From contig SZYB01000002.1 in the NCBI GenBank assembly GCA_030263285.1, positions 434,001-498,000 on the forward strand: DNA of 64,000 nucleotides, read 5' to 3'. How positions within the stretch are numbered: the first letter of the stretch is position 1; the number at the start of each line of letters is the position of its first letter. Source of the stretch: Bergeyella sp. (GTDB taxonomy: Bacteria > Bacteroidota > Bacteroidia > Flavobacteriales > Weeksellaceae). This document shows positions 54,103 through 62,783 of the stretch, one piece after another. The position numbers were made by a program, and so were the translations under genes. Under the pieces are notes generated by a model. That model was given only the letters and a program-made list of their open reading frames with translations, had not been told where the DNA came from and did no database searches.

Positions 54103-54651
54103 ATGCTGTGTTCGTACAAAGGTAAAATATTAATATCCACTCCGGATATTTCGGGTGATATATTTTCCCGAACGGTGGTTCTTGTGATAGATCATAATGA
54201 AAACGGTGCTTTTGGACTCATCTTAAATAAAAAAAACAGAGAAGCGAGTGCAAGTATTGGAAAAATATTAGGTTCAGAGATTGAAATATACAAGGGAGGA
54301 CCTGTGAGCGGAGACCATGTTTTTATCATAGGAAAGGGAGTGCCCGTAACGGAGAATTATATAAACATAGATTCTGAGTACTACCTGACAGAGGAGATAG
54401 AAGCTGTGATTGCTTCGCTATTGGAAGATAAGACAGGTATTACGGATTTTAAGTTTTTTTCGGGTTACTCGGGATGGACATCCCGGCAGTTGGAGGCGGA
54501 AGTTGAGCAAAAATTTTGGATTGTGGTAGAGTTATATAATCTAGACTACACCTTGCCAAACAATCACAATCTTTGGAAAAGCATTATGCAAAATTTGGGA
54601 GGAGAATATCTACTTTGGGTGAATACACCAGAGGATATTTCAATGAATTAG
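54103..54651 (+). CDS. YqgE/AlgH family protein
   Basis: The 182-residue protein matches UPF0301: KGKILISTPDISGDIFSRTVVLVIDHNENGA-type start (STPDI at about 11-15), GLILNK and the pattern YKGGPVSGDHVFIIG near 66-80, then SGYSGWTSRQLEAE near 127-140. Function is not settled; AlgH homologues have been linked to regulation. I start at the ATG at 54103 since the longer frame from 53941 overlaps pdxH and has no similarity. Confidence 0.88.
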   Translation: MLCSYKGKILISTPDISGDIFSRTVVLVIDHNENGAFGLILNKKNREASASIGKILGSEIEIYKGGPVSGDHVFIIGKGVPVTENYINIDSEYYLTEEIEAVIASLLEDKTGITDFKFFSGYSGWTSRQLEAEVEQKFWIVVELYNLDYTLPNNHNLWKSIMQNLGGEYLLWVNTPEDISMN

Positions 54652-54820
54652 CCTTATCTTTTCCAGAATATTAATTTTATCTTTTTTATTTAGAATTCAA
54701 GTTTTTTTGACAAAAAAGTTTTTCCCTTTGCTAGCAGATTATTTCTTTTTTTGTTGTCAGAGTAAAAGAGAGGTTTATTTTAGTCAGGCTAAACCCGGTA
54801 AAGGACTGGAAAATGGTGGT

Positions 54821-55645
54821 TTATTGGATTTTGCCAATTTGTTTAAGGAGGAGGTCTTCTTTCCACATGGAGATCCAAGAGGAGAACTTGGTATTATTAA
54901 AGTTTTTATTTCGGATTTTGTTTATGGAATAAATCCCTTTTTCATCGGAAATAATTAAAATTTCTTCCGCTGTTTGACTTTCAAAAGCACTCATTTCTGC
55001 GGGAGAAAGGGTGGCAAGGTCAGAGCGGTGTACAAAGGTTACGAAACTCTCCATAAGGGGCGAAATATAAGCTCCCTCTGAGGTTTTGGGGAGATGTAGT
55101 TTTTTTCCGGTTAAAAAGAGTAAATTCCCGGAGATGCATCGTGCAATTCTCTTATGAGAGTTAAGCAATATAACCTCATCCAGATCGTTTTCTTGTGCAT
55201 AAATTTTGGCATAGATATTTTCTGCAGAGTGTACACGAATATTATCCAGAAGGTGTGTACTCAGGTAGATTTCTTTTATGATATCCACAGTATAATTCCC
55301 TTGAATTTTAAATAAATCTAAAGGCACCGCTCTAAAAGAGTAAGAAAGCTCACCTTTATGTAAAGAGTGTTCCCTCGGTTTTCTGTAGACCAAGAAATGA
55401 ATAATTCCTTCCAAAAATCCTTTTTCAAGGATTTTGTCATAGAACAAGTGCCGGAAAAACTCTGTGGTGTAATACAGAGGGATAGACATTCTTAGTTTTC
55501 TCATGGAAGCCATTAGGAAAAAGTAAGAATCTTCCAACAAAATGATTTGCTTGTCTTTCACGAAAAAAAAAGCCTTGACAGCATCGCCATCCCACAAAGC
55601 TCTCTCTATTGAGGAAAAATCTCCGGTAAAGTAGTGGATTTGCAT
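54821..55645 (-). CDS. Aminotransferase class IV-like protein (PabC-type), active-site lysine apparently replaced
   Basis: The 274-residue protein looks like the class IV PLP aminotransferase family (aminodeoxychorismate lyase or branched-chain type): SYFFLMASMRKLRM near 40-53 and EVILLNSHKRIARCISGNLLFL near 156-177. The usual catalytic lysine, in the family pattern of N-I/L-K-T followed by N-x-YA, here appears as Arg137 (DNIRVHS), which would prevent normal Schiff-base chemistry if the alignment is right. If so it is a non-catalytic or divergent member. It is followed by the START-like gene upstream on the same strand. Confidence 0.7.
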   Translation of the reverse strand: MQIHYFTGDFSSIERALWDGDAVKAFFFVKDKQIILLEDSYFFLMASMRKLRMSIPLYYTTEFFRHLFYDKILEKGFLEGIIHFLVYRKPREHSLHKGELSYSFRAVPLDLFKIQGNYTVDIIKEIYLSTHLLDNIRVHSAENIYAKIYAQENDLDEVILLNSHKRIARCISGNLLFLTGKKLHLPKTSEGAYISPLMESFVTFVHRSDLATLSPAEMSAFESQTAEEILIISDEKGIYSINKIRNKNFNNTKFSSWISMWKEDLLLKQIGKIQ

Positions 55646-55682
55646 TTTGCCTTAAAGAACAAAAAAAATTAAGATAAGATGG

Positions 55683-56069
55683 TTAGCCCGCCCCAAGTTT
55701 TATGGTCAGTACTTCTACTAAGTTTTCCCAGTAAATTCGGTTTTCCTCTTCTTCTCCGGGTTCACAAAAATCGGTGATGTTCAGGGACAAGTCTTCAGTA
55801 ATTTCGTCTACGGCGATAGACATCTCAAAATACGTCTTTTTGTCTTTGTCTTCTTCCCACTTGTAGCGTACAAAACTTTCGGGTTTGTATTTGATAAGCG
55901 TAGCCTTTTCAGTAGTCACACCACCCCAAGTAAAATAGAAATCATCCCCTCTCTCCTCCACCTCATCTGCAAACCATTCGGACAATCCTTCTGCACTCGC
56001 GAGATACCCATACAAAATCTCCGAGAGACAGTGCATGGGGAACTCATATTTTACTTTTATCTTGGACAT
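55683..56069 (-). CDS. START-like domain protein
   Basis: The 128-residue protein has the small START-like (SRPBCC/AHSA1-related) fold: KVKYEFPMHCLSEILYGYLAS at the start, LSEWFADEVEERGDDFYFTWGG near 30-50 and a C-terminal helix NRIYWENLVEVLTIKL. Flavobacterial members are common and of unknown role. It lies between two aminotransferase genes and could share their transcript. Confidence 0.85.
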   Translation of the reverse strand: MSKIKVKYEFPMHCLSEILYGYLASAEGLSEWFADEVEERGDDFYFTWGGVTTEKATLIKYKPESFVRYKWEEDKDKKTYFEMSIAVDEITEDLSLNITDFCEPGEEEENRIYWENLVEVLTIKLGAG

Positions 56070-56153
56070 ATTTTTACTGTATAATTTTTTTATGTGCAGG
56101 CCAATTTATAAATTAATTTTTCTTAATCCTAACAACCGCTCAAGAATATTTTT

Positions 56154-57335
56154 TCAGGATTCCTTTATCGCTTCCAGAAGTGTTTTGCACCCTTCCCAGA
56201 TTTCTTCTTCGGATAGCGTGAGTGGGGGAGAAATACGCAAATATTCGTTTCTATAAAGTTGCCAGAAAACGATAAGGCCTTTATCCATACATATTTTTGC
56301 GGTATTTAGTGTATTTTCTGCAGTGCCCAAATTTACGCCCAACATAAGCCCCATTCCGGATATTTCCCGTATTTTGGGATGGATCAGAAGTTTTCTGAAA
56401 AGTTTTTCCTTCTCGCTTATTTGCATCATAAGAGAACTTTCTGACACTTCTTGCAAGGTGGCGAGGGCGGCCGAGGCAATCAGGGCATTTCCACCAAATG
56501 TGGTGATGTGACCCAATTTCGGAGAATGAGAAAGGCTTTCCATAATTTTTTTTGAACTCATAAACGCTCCAATGGGGAGTCCCCCTCCCATTCCTTTTCC
56601 CATTACCAAAATATCGGGTACCATACCAAAATGCTCAAAGGCAAAGAGCTTTCCCGTTCTCCCAAAACCGGGCTGTATTTCGTCAAGGATAAGAAGTGCA
56701 CCCACCGCTTCACAATGCTTTTTGAGCCTTACAAAATAATCGGCCTCCGGAACTATGAATCCCGCAGCTCCCTGTATCGTTTCGGTAATTACGCAGGCGG
56801 TTTTTTCGGTAATAAAGGTAAAATCTTCAACCTCATTAAACCGCATAAATTTTATATAGGGAAGCAAAGGTCTGAAAGCTCTCTTATGAAATTCATTTCC
56901 CGAAACCGAAAGTGCACCGTGAGTATTTCCGTGATAAGCATTTATCATGGAAATGATTTCTTCTCGTCCTGTATATCTTTTGGCCAGCTTCAGTGCACCT
57001 TCTATGGCTTCGGCACCGGAATTCACAAGGTAGGTAACCTCTAGAGGGTCGGGAGTATGTTCTGCTAGTTTTTTGCAGAGGGCTACGGGCTTTTCTTGGA
57101 CATACTCTCCGTACACCATTACGTGCAGGTACTTTCTGGATTGTTCCTCTATGGCATTGAGTATTTTGGGATGAGAATGTCCGAGTGTATTGGCAGAAAC
57201 ACCCGAAACAAAATCCAGGTATTTTTTGCCCCCTTTTCCGTAAATATAACTTCCTATTGCTTTTTCTACCTGAAACGCAGAGGCAAAAGCCGTAGTCTGT
57301 GCCTGATAGTTAAAAAAATCTTCACGCAAATCCAT
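56154..57335 (-). CDS. Class III PLP aminotransferase (acetylornithine/ornithine type)
   Basis: The 393-residue enzyme has NTLGHSHPKILNAI near 48, LVNSGAEAIEGALKLAKRYTG near 103-123, the LILDEIQPGFGRTG motif near 217-230 and the cofactor lysine in VMGKGMGGGLPIGAF near 246. Class III aminotransferases handle ornithine, acetylornithine, 4-aminobutyrate and similar substrates; the exact one cannot be told. Nothing of an arginine operon is nearby. It is divergent from the paaG-like gene, 125 bases apart. Confidence 0.88.
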   Translation of the reverse strand: MDLREDFFNYQAQTTAFASAFQVEKAIGSYIYGKGGKKYLDFVSGVSANTLGHSHPKILNAIEEQSRKYLHVMVYGEYVQEKPVALCKKLAEHTPDPLEVTYLVNSGAEAIEGALKLAKRYTGREEIISMINAYHGNTHGALSVSGNEFHKRAFRPLLPYIKFMRFNEVEDFTFITEKTACVITETIQGAAGFIVPEADYFVRLKKHCEAVGALLILDEIQPGFGRTGKLFAFEHFGMVPDILVMGKGMGGGLPIGAFMSSKKIMESLSHSPKLGHITTFGGNALIASAALATLQEVSESSLMMQISEKEKLFRKLLIHPKIREISGMGLMLGVNLGTAENTLNTAKICMDKGLIVFWQLYRNEYLRISPPLTLSEEEIWEGCKTLLEAIKES

Positions 57336-57460
57336 AAATGTGAGATATCCAAAACCTTGGCAAATATACTATTTACGCGTGTACGGTTTTTAAGGTGTTA
57401 TAAAAATTCTGAGTCTTTTTATAAATAAAAAAACTTTAACTTACGGAGGGATTACAGAAA

Positions 57461-58279
57461 ATGAAATTTTTAGCTATGGATGCATACTCGGGACTTGAGA
57501 CGGAAACTTACCACAACGGAAAACTTGAGATCATTTATCTGAATGAGCCCGACTCCTATAATGCGCTTCACCCAGTTTTATTAAAAAATCTGAGACAAGC
57601 AATACAATGCCTTGAAAATAAAGAAGAAGTAAGGTGTATTGCAATTTCCGGTAGGGGGAAGGCTTTTTGTTCGGGACAAAACATAAAGAAAGTGATAGGT
57701 CTTTTCCCCAATTCCAAAGAAAGAGCGGTAGAAAAGGTAATGAAGGAGTGCTATAACCCTTTGGTAAAAACTATAGTAGACTTAAGAAAACCTGTTATAT
57801 CACTAGTAAATGGTCCTGCAGTGGGTGCGGGTGCCTTACTGGCTCTTATCTGTGATTTTTCTTTGGCTGTAAATACTGCTTATTTTTCTTGCTCTTTTAT
57901 TAACATAGGACTTATTCCCGATACGGGAGGCACCTATTTTCTTCCCAGACTGTTGGGGAGATCTCTTGCCAATTATTGGGCTTTTACAGGAAAAAAAATA
58001 GAGTCGAAAGAAGCACAAAAAAGAGGGTTGGTGGCAGAAATTTTCGATGAAGAAGTGTTTAAGGAAAAAACCCTTTATCTGCTGGAAAAAGTTGTGAATA
58101 TGCCTACAAAAACTATAGGCTATACGAAACAGGCTTTTCGGGAATCTTATCATAATACTCTGGAACTTCAGCTGCAGAGAGAGGCTTTTTATCAACAACT
58201 TGCCTCAGAGACACAGGATTTTTCGGAAGGCATTAGGGCATTTAACGAAAAAAGAGCTCCTAATTTTTCTGGAAAATAA
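57461..58279 (+). CDS. paaG-like: Enoyl-CoA hydratase/isomerase (PaaG-like)
   Basis: The 272-residue crotonase-fold protein has AISGRGKAFCSGQNIKK near 61-77 (an oxyanion-hole loop), NGPAVGAGALLALICDFSLA near 114-133 and SFINIGLIPDTGGTYFLPRLLGR near 145-167. The pattern resembles PaaG/PaaB, which act on ring-opened phenylacetyl-CoA, but it could serve other acyl-CoA steps. A GGAGG ribosome site lies 11 bases before the ATG. It is followed by a PaaI-like thioesterase gene 17 bases later; other paa genes are absent from the window. Confidence 0.82.
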   Translation: MKFLAMDAYSGLETETYHNGKLEIIYLNEPDSYNALHPVLLKNLRQAIQCLENKEEVRCIAISGRGKAFCSGQNIKKVIGLFPNSKERAVEKVMKECYNPLVKTIVDLRKPVISLVNGPAVGAGALLALICDFSLAVNTAYFSCSFINIGLIPDTGGTYFLPRLLGRSLANYWAFTGKKIESKEAQKRGLVAEIFDEEVFKEKTLYLLEKVVNMPTKTIGYTKQAFRESYHNTLELQLQREAFYQQLASETQDFSEGIRAFNEKRAPNFSGK

Positions 58280-58296
58280 AAATTCGATTCGGTACG

Positions 58297-58710
58297 ATGA
58301 ATGGCAGAGAGAAAGCGGAGTTTATTCTTAAGAGAGATCGTTTTGCCTCTTGGCTGGGTATAAAAATAATAAAGGCAGGGGAGGGGTATTGTCTTCTGGA
58401 GATGCCCGTACGGACGGAGTTACTCAACGCCATAAACATTCTCCATGGGGGCGTTGTCTTCAGTCTTGCCGATACGGCGCTGGCATTTTCCGTAAACAGT
58501 CGATCGCATCAGTATGTTTCACTTGGCTGCCAGATTCACTATCATAAAAAAAGTAGGAACGGAGATCTGCTTTTTGCCGAAAGTAATTTGGTGTCAGAAA
58601 ATAAAAAAATTGCACTTTATGATGTCAGGATAAAAAACAGGGAAGGCGATACCATAGCAGATTTCCGGGGTACGGTCTACAAACTTTTTAACAAGGGAAA
58701 AGGAGAATAA
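58297..58710 (+). CDS. paaI-like: PaaI-like acyl-CoA thioesterase (hotdog fold)
   Basis: The 137-residue protein has the HGG signature (ILHGGVVFSLADTALAFSV at about 48-66) and SLGCQIHYHKKSRNGDLLFAES near 75-96 of hotdog thioesterases. PaaI hydrolyses stalled phenylacetyl-CoA intermediates. It forms an operon with the crotonase gene upstream. Substrate range is inferred from the pair. Confidence 0.85.
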   Translation: MNGREKAEFILKRDRFASWLGIKIIKAGEGYCLLEMPVRTELLNAINILHGGVVFSLADTALAFSVNSRSHQYVSLGCQIHYHKKSRNGDLLFAESNLVSENKKIALYDVRIKNREGDTIADFRGTVYKLFNKGKGE

Positions 58711-58732
58711 CTTAAGAGAAAGTATTTTTAAT

Positions 58733-59338
58733 TTAATGGATTTTTATGTCTATTATTTTTTCCTTTTCGATGTATCCTTTGAGGATATCTCTTTCAGAGA
58801 CTTTGCCCACCCCTTTAGGGGTTCCCGTGAAGAGAAGGTCTCCGGTTTTCAGGGTAAAATACTGGGAAACAAATGCAATGATTTCCTCAAAACTAAAAAT
58901 CATATCCCTAGTATTTCCTTTCTGTACAGTTTTTTCGGAGAGTTCAAGAGAAAAGTTGAGGGCTTTTAGATTAAAATTTTCTTTGGAAAAAAAACTTCCT
59001 ACCCCCGCAGCGCCGTCAAAACCCTTGGAAAGTTCCCACGGCAATCCTTTGGACTTGAGATGATCCTGAAGATCTCTGGCAGTAAAATCTATTCCCAGAG
59101 AAATTTCTTCAAAATGCTTTGAAGCATTTTCTTTTAGGATATATTTTCCACCCTTGGAAATTTTAATGACGATTTCCAGCTCGTAGTGTATGTTCTTAGA
59201 AAATTCGGGGATATAAAAATCTCTTCCTTTCAGAAGCGCCGTTTCGGGTTTTAAGAATATCACGGGACTCTCGGGAATTTCGTTTCCCAGTTCTTGTGCG
59301 TGTTCTTTGTAATTTCTCCCGATGCAGATGATTTTCAT
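58733..59338 (-). CDS. Fumarylacetoacetate-hydrolase-family protein
   Basis: The 201-residue protein has ICIGRNYKEHAQELGNEIP at the start, PVIFLKPETALL near 26, HYELEIVIKISKG near 54-66, the metal-site glutamates in that region, GIDFTARDLQDHLKSKGLPWELSKGFDGAA near 86-115 and GDLLFTGTPKGVGKV near 171. These are the FAH (acylpyruvase/oxaloacetate decarboxylase-like) marks. I start at ATG 59338; the longer frame to 59464 overlaps the exonuclease gene. Exact substrate unknown. Confidence 0.88.
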   Translation of the reverse strand: MKIICIGRNYKEHAQELGNEIPESPVIFLKPETALLKGRDFYIPEFSKNIHYELEIVIKISKGGKYILKENASKHFEEISLGIDFTARDLQDHLKSKGLPWELSKGFDGAAGVGSFFSKENFNLKALNFSLELSEKTVQKGNTRDMIFSFEEIIAFVSQYFTLKTGDLLFTGTPKGVGKVSERDILKGYIEKEKIIDIKIH

Positions 59339-59372
59339 GTGGTGATTATTTAAGAGAATATTTGGCTCTAGT

Positions 59373-60137
59373 TTAAAATTTGGATTTGAGTTGTATGGCA
59401 GTGAAAATTTTTTTTGTATAGAGGGGGAAGTCTCCGCTTTGGAGCCATCCGTAGTACCCCACATCTTTTAAGAAGACCTCTTTTATTTTTTGCCCTTTGT
59501 ATTTCCCGAAAGCAAAAATCTCATCACCCTCTTTGTCCAAAGATATAAAACCAGCGAGGTCTGCAAACTTATTGTGATAAGAAAATTCACTAAGTCCGGC
59601 GATGTCTTTGGGTAAGTCTTTGTAATGGGCGACTTGGGCATCCAGTACTTCAAAGGTGGCCCGCACATCGGCCTCGGCCGAATGGGCATTTTCCAGTGTT
59701 TTTCCGCAATAAAACCGGTAGGCTGCCGAGAGGTTTCTAGGCTCCATCTTATGGAAAATAGTTTGCGCATCCACAAGGCGGAACTTACTAAGATCAAAAT
59801 CCAAGCCTGCTCTCAGAAGTTCTTCTGCCAAGAGAGGCACGTCAAATCTATTGGAGTTAAATCCTGCCAGATCACTTCCGGAAATAACGCCTAAAATTTT
59901 GGGCGCTATTTTCTTAAATGTGGGCGCGTCTTTTACTTTTTCATCGGTGATTCCGTGAAGTTTGGTTGTTTCTTCGGGGATAGGTACTTCCGGGTTGATG
60001 AGCCAAGTGAAGGTTTCTTTGCGTCCATCTGTTGCTACCTTAAGTATACAGATTTCTACAATTCTGTCTTTACCTATGCGGGTACCTGTAGTTTCTAGAT
60101 CAAAGATGCACAGGGGTTTGTGTAAGATAAGATTCAC
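59373..60137 (-). CDS. DEDD 3'-5' exonuclease (DNA polymerase III epsilon-like)
   Basis: The 254-residue protein has the exonuclease motifs: IFDLETTGTRIGKD near 10-23 (ExoI), NSNRFDVPLLAEELL near 100 (ExoII) and HSAEADVRATFEVL near 150 (ExoIII, DEDDh). A C-terminal FGKYKGQKIKEV segment resembles a small helicase- or PolC-associated extension. I start at GTG 60137, which gives the family start (NLILHKPLCIFDLE) and begins seven bases after the pssA stop; the upstream ATG frame overlaps pssA. A role in proofreading or repair is inferred. Confidence 0.85.
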   Translation of the reverse strand: MNLILHKPLCIFDLETTGTRIGKDRIVEICILKVATDGRKETFTWLINPEVPIPEETTKLHGITDEKVKDAPTFKKIAPKILGVISGSDLAGFNSNRFDVPLLAEELLRAGLDFDLSKFRLVDAQTIFHKMEPRNLSAAYRFYCGKTLENAHSAEADVRATFEVLDAQVAHYKDLPKDIAGLSEFSYHNKFADLAGFISLDKEGDEIFAFGKYKGQKIKEVFLKDVGYYGWLQSGDFPLYTKKIFTAIQLKSKF

Positions 60138-60144
60138 GTAAGAA

Positions 60145-60876
60145 TTAGTTAAGTTTTCCTTGTAAAGAAAGTGAAAGCAATATATAGAATATAACAACGA
60201 GGGGAATTCCTATTACCCCCAGCAGGATCAAAATAAGCAGAGACCCTGAAAGAAGGATAATTTTGGGAATATTATCTTTCCATTTTTTTGATTTTGATTT
60301 CAGTGCCATCATCTTGACGCGAGAAATAAGAAGCCATGACAGGAAAGCCATACCCAACAAAAGTAGCGTTTTATTTTCTAGAAGGAATGAATAGGCTCCG
60401 TATTTTTGGTAGGCATAGAAGAACCCAAAGACCATGAGTGTACAGGACGGCGTATTGAGTCCCTTAAAATAAAATTTTTGTTCTTCATCAAGGTTGAATA
60501 GGGCTAACCTAAGGGCTGAAAAAACAGTGAGCAAAAAACCGAAGTATTGAATGGGAAAAGGAAAATTAATTCCAAAAAAAACAGAATCAAAGGGCTCTAA
60601 AGCTTTGTAAAAAACAAGACCGGGCAAAAAACCAAAACTGATCATGTCGGCTAAAGAATCCAGTTCGGCTCCCAGGTTTGAATTTGAGTGGAGGGCTCTT
60701 GCTATAAATCCGTCCAAAAAGTCGAAAATAAGAGAAAGAGTAAGAAAAATCCCCACGGCGCGATAATCTCCCAAGATTATCTGTACACAAGCGATACTTC
60801 CGGAGACCAGATTGCCTAAAGTAAAGACGTGAGCCACATTGTTTTTTATAAAAGCCAAAAAAGGAAATTTTTGCAT
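60145..60876 (-). CDS. pssA: CDP-diacylglycerol-serine O-phosphatidyltransferase
   Basis: PssA makes phosphatidylserine, the route to phosphatidylethanolamine. The 243-residue membrane protein has the CDP-alcohol phosphotransferase motif DFLDGFIAR then GAELDSLADMISFG (Asp, Asp, Asp, Asp at the expected spacing, about residues 52-82), plus about seven membrane segments. It is followed by the exonuclease gene on the same strand. Confidence 0.92.
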   Translation of the reverse strand: MQKFPFLAFIKNNVAHVFTLGNLVSGSIACVQIILGDYRAVGIFLTLSLIFDFLDGFIARALHSNSNLGAELDSLADMISFGFLPGLVFYKALEPFDSVFFGINFPFPIQYFGFLLTVFSALRLALFNLDEEQKFYFKGLNTPSCTLMVFGFFYAYQKYGAYSFLLENKTLLLLGMAFLSWLLISRVKMMALKSKSKKWKDNIPKIILLSGSLLILILLGVIGIPLVVIFYILLSLSLQGKLN

Positions 60877-61061
60877 TGCATAAACTAACCGCCCCCAAAG
60901 ATAATGAATAAAGATGAAGAAGTAAATCCCAGAGTTCAGAATAGCCGGTCTGGGATGCTTGTGATTATTTCACTATATTTGGCCTTGGGAAATATCGTAT
61001 GAGGGTCATGCATTACAGATTTCTCAGTGAGTCGGTCACAAGATTAAAAAAATAGATATCC

Positions 61062-61490
61062 ATGAAAAAAAATGTGATGTTGACATTTTTGTTTGTCATG
61101 TTTTGTGGTTTTGCTTCTGCTCAGATTGTGGGTAAGTGGAAGACCGTAGATGACGAAACGGGGCAGGCAAAGTCTATTGTGGAGATATACAAAAAGTCTG
61201 ACGGGAAGTATTATGGGAAGATTACAGAGCTTCTCGTAAAACCGAAGAATAAGGAGTGTGTAAAGTGTGTTGATGACCGAAAAAACAGTCCCATTGTGGG
61301 TATGGAAATCATTCGCGGGTTAAAAAAGGAAGGGGATGAATACTCTCAAGGTACCATACTCAATCCCAAGAACGGAAAAATATACAGGTGTACGATAAAA
61401 AGAGAGTCTGGAAATAGGCTGAGGGTAAGGGGGTTTATAGGGGTGTCTCTTTTAGGGAAAACCCAAATATGGGAAGAGGTTAAACAATAA
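61062..61490 (+). CDS. DUF2147 secreted protein
   Basis: The 142-residue protein has a signal peptide (LTFLFVMFCGFASAQ, cleaved near 20) and the DUF2147 beta-barrel-like domain: IVGKWKTVDDETGQAKSIVEIYKKSDGKYYG-type start and a terminal FIGVSLLGKTQIWEEV. The two cysteines in ECVKCVDD could bind metal or form a disulfide. Function is unknown. It is divergent from pssA and 144 bases before pdhB. Confidence 0.85.
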   Translation: MKKNVMLTFLFVMFCGFASAQIVGKWKTVDDETGQAKSIVEIYKKSDGKYYGKITELLVKPKNKECVKCVDDRKNSPIVGMEIIRGLKKEGDEYSQGTILNPKNGKIYRCTIKRESGNRLRVRGFIGVSLLGKTQIWEEVKQ

Positions 61491-61633
61491 AACTTCCATA
61501 CGGAAAGGGGAAGAGAGATCTGTACACTGAACAAGTGGGTGCATGGCGCTGTATTTTTGTGTTATTTTTTCTGCAGTCGTCAGTGTTTTGTCCAAAATTT
61601 TTTACTTTCGTGACTCAAATTTTAAAAATTATT

Positions 61634-62617
61634 ATGGCAGAATATACTTTTAGGGAGGTAATCGCTCAGGCAATGAGCGAGGAGATGCGTAAGGATGAAT
61701 CTATCTATCTTATGGGAGAAGAAGTGGCAGAGTATAACGGAGCATATAAAGCATCCAAAGGGATGCTGGAGGAGTTTGGTGCCAAAAGGGTGATAGATAC
61801 CCCTATTTCAGAGTTGGGATTTACTGGGATATCGGTGGGGGCTGCCATGAACGGGAACAGACCTATTGTAGAGTTTATGACCTTTAATTTCGCATTGGTG
61901 GGGATAGATCAAATCATTAACAACGCAGCAAAGATTCGTCAGATGAGTGGCGGACAATGGAGCTGCCCTATAGTTTTCAGAGGGCCTACGGGATCGGCGG
62001 GTCAGTTGGGGGCTACCCACTCTCAGGCTTTTGAAAATTGGTATGCAAATTGCCCGGGGCTTAAGGTAGTAGTACCTTCTAATCCTTATGACGCAAAGGG
62101 TTTGCTGAAAACCGCCATTCAGGATAACGATCCCGTAATCTTTATGGAGTCTGAACAAATGTATGGCGACAAAATGGAGATTCCGGAAGAGGAATATTAC
62201 CTTCCTATCGGGAAAGCGGATACAAAAAAAGAAGGGACGGATGTGACGCTGGTTTCTTTTGGGAAAATCATGAAAGTGGGTTTGCAGGCGGCTTTGGATC
62301 TGGAAAATGAAAATATTTCCGTAGAGCTTATAGATTTGAGAACTGTGCGTCCCCTTGATTATGATGCGGTAGTCAGTTCTGTAAAAAAAACGAACAGACT
62401 CGTAATTTTAGAGGAAGCTTGGCCCCTTGCTTCTGTATCCGCAGAAATTGCGTATATGGTTCAGCAAAAAGCCTTTGATTACTTGGATGCTCCTATAAAG
62501 AGAATTACGACGCCGGATGCTCCTTCCCCCTATTCTTCTGCTTTGTTTTCTGAGTGGTTTCCCAAAGTAGAGACCGTAAAGGAGGAGATAAAGAGAGTCT
62601 TGTATATCAAGGCTTGA
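61634..62617 (+). CDS. pdhB: Pyruvate dehydrogenase E1 component, beta subunit
   Basis: E1 beta completes the thiamine-diphosphate site that decarboxylates pyruvate and passes acetyl groups to E2. The 327-residue protein has YMGEEVAEYNGAYKASKGM-like region near 26-46, RVIDTPISELGFTGISVGAAMNG near 55-77 and a C-terminal transketolase fold (LEEAWPLASVSAEIAYMV near 258). I start at the ATG at 61634; the longer frame from 61535 has no similarity. The alpha subunit and E2 are not in the window. A terminator follows. Confidence 0.92.
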   Translation: MAEYTFREVIAQAMSEEMRKDESIYLMGEEVAEYNGAYKASKGMLEEFGAKRVIDTPISELGFTGISVGAAMNGNRPIVEFMTFNFALVGIDQIINNAAKIRQMSGGQWSCPIVFRGPTGSAGQLGATHSQAFENWYANCPGLKVVVPSNPYDAKGLLKTAIQDNDPVIFMESEQMYGDKMEIPEEEYYLPIGKADTKKEGTDVTLVSFGKIMKVGLQAALDLENENISVELIDLRTVRPLDYDAVVSSVKKTNRLVILEEAWPLASVSAEIAYMVQQKAFDYLDAPIKRITTPDAPSPYSSALFSEWFPKVETVKEEIKRVLYIKA

Positions 62618-62641
62618 TAATTTTTTAATGGAAATTTTTGT

Positions 62642-62667
62642 AAAAAGCCTACTAAATAGGCTTTTTT
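62642..62667 (+). terminator. Intrinsic terminator after pdhB
   Basis: AAAAAGCCTA (62642-62651) pairs with TAGGCTTTTT (62657-62666) across CTAAA, followed by further T bases. It begins 25 bases after the pdhB stop. Confidence 0.75.
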
Positions 62668-62783
62668 TGTCAAAGAAACAAAGTTTATCGGTTACGTGGG
62701 ATTTTATAAATTAGCGAGGCGGTTGCAGTTCCTTCGGATAGCGGTAGGAGGCTTTATAAGAAGCAAAATATAGCGATTATACA

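Noticed and set aside
54707..54958. 83-codon plus-strand frame after yqgE/algH
   Set aside because: It overlaps the aminotransferase class IV gene on the other strand and shows no family features.
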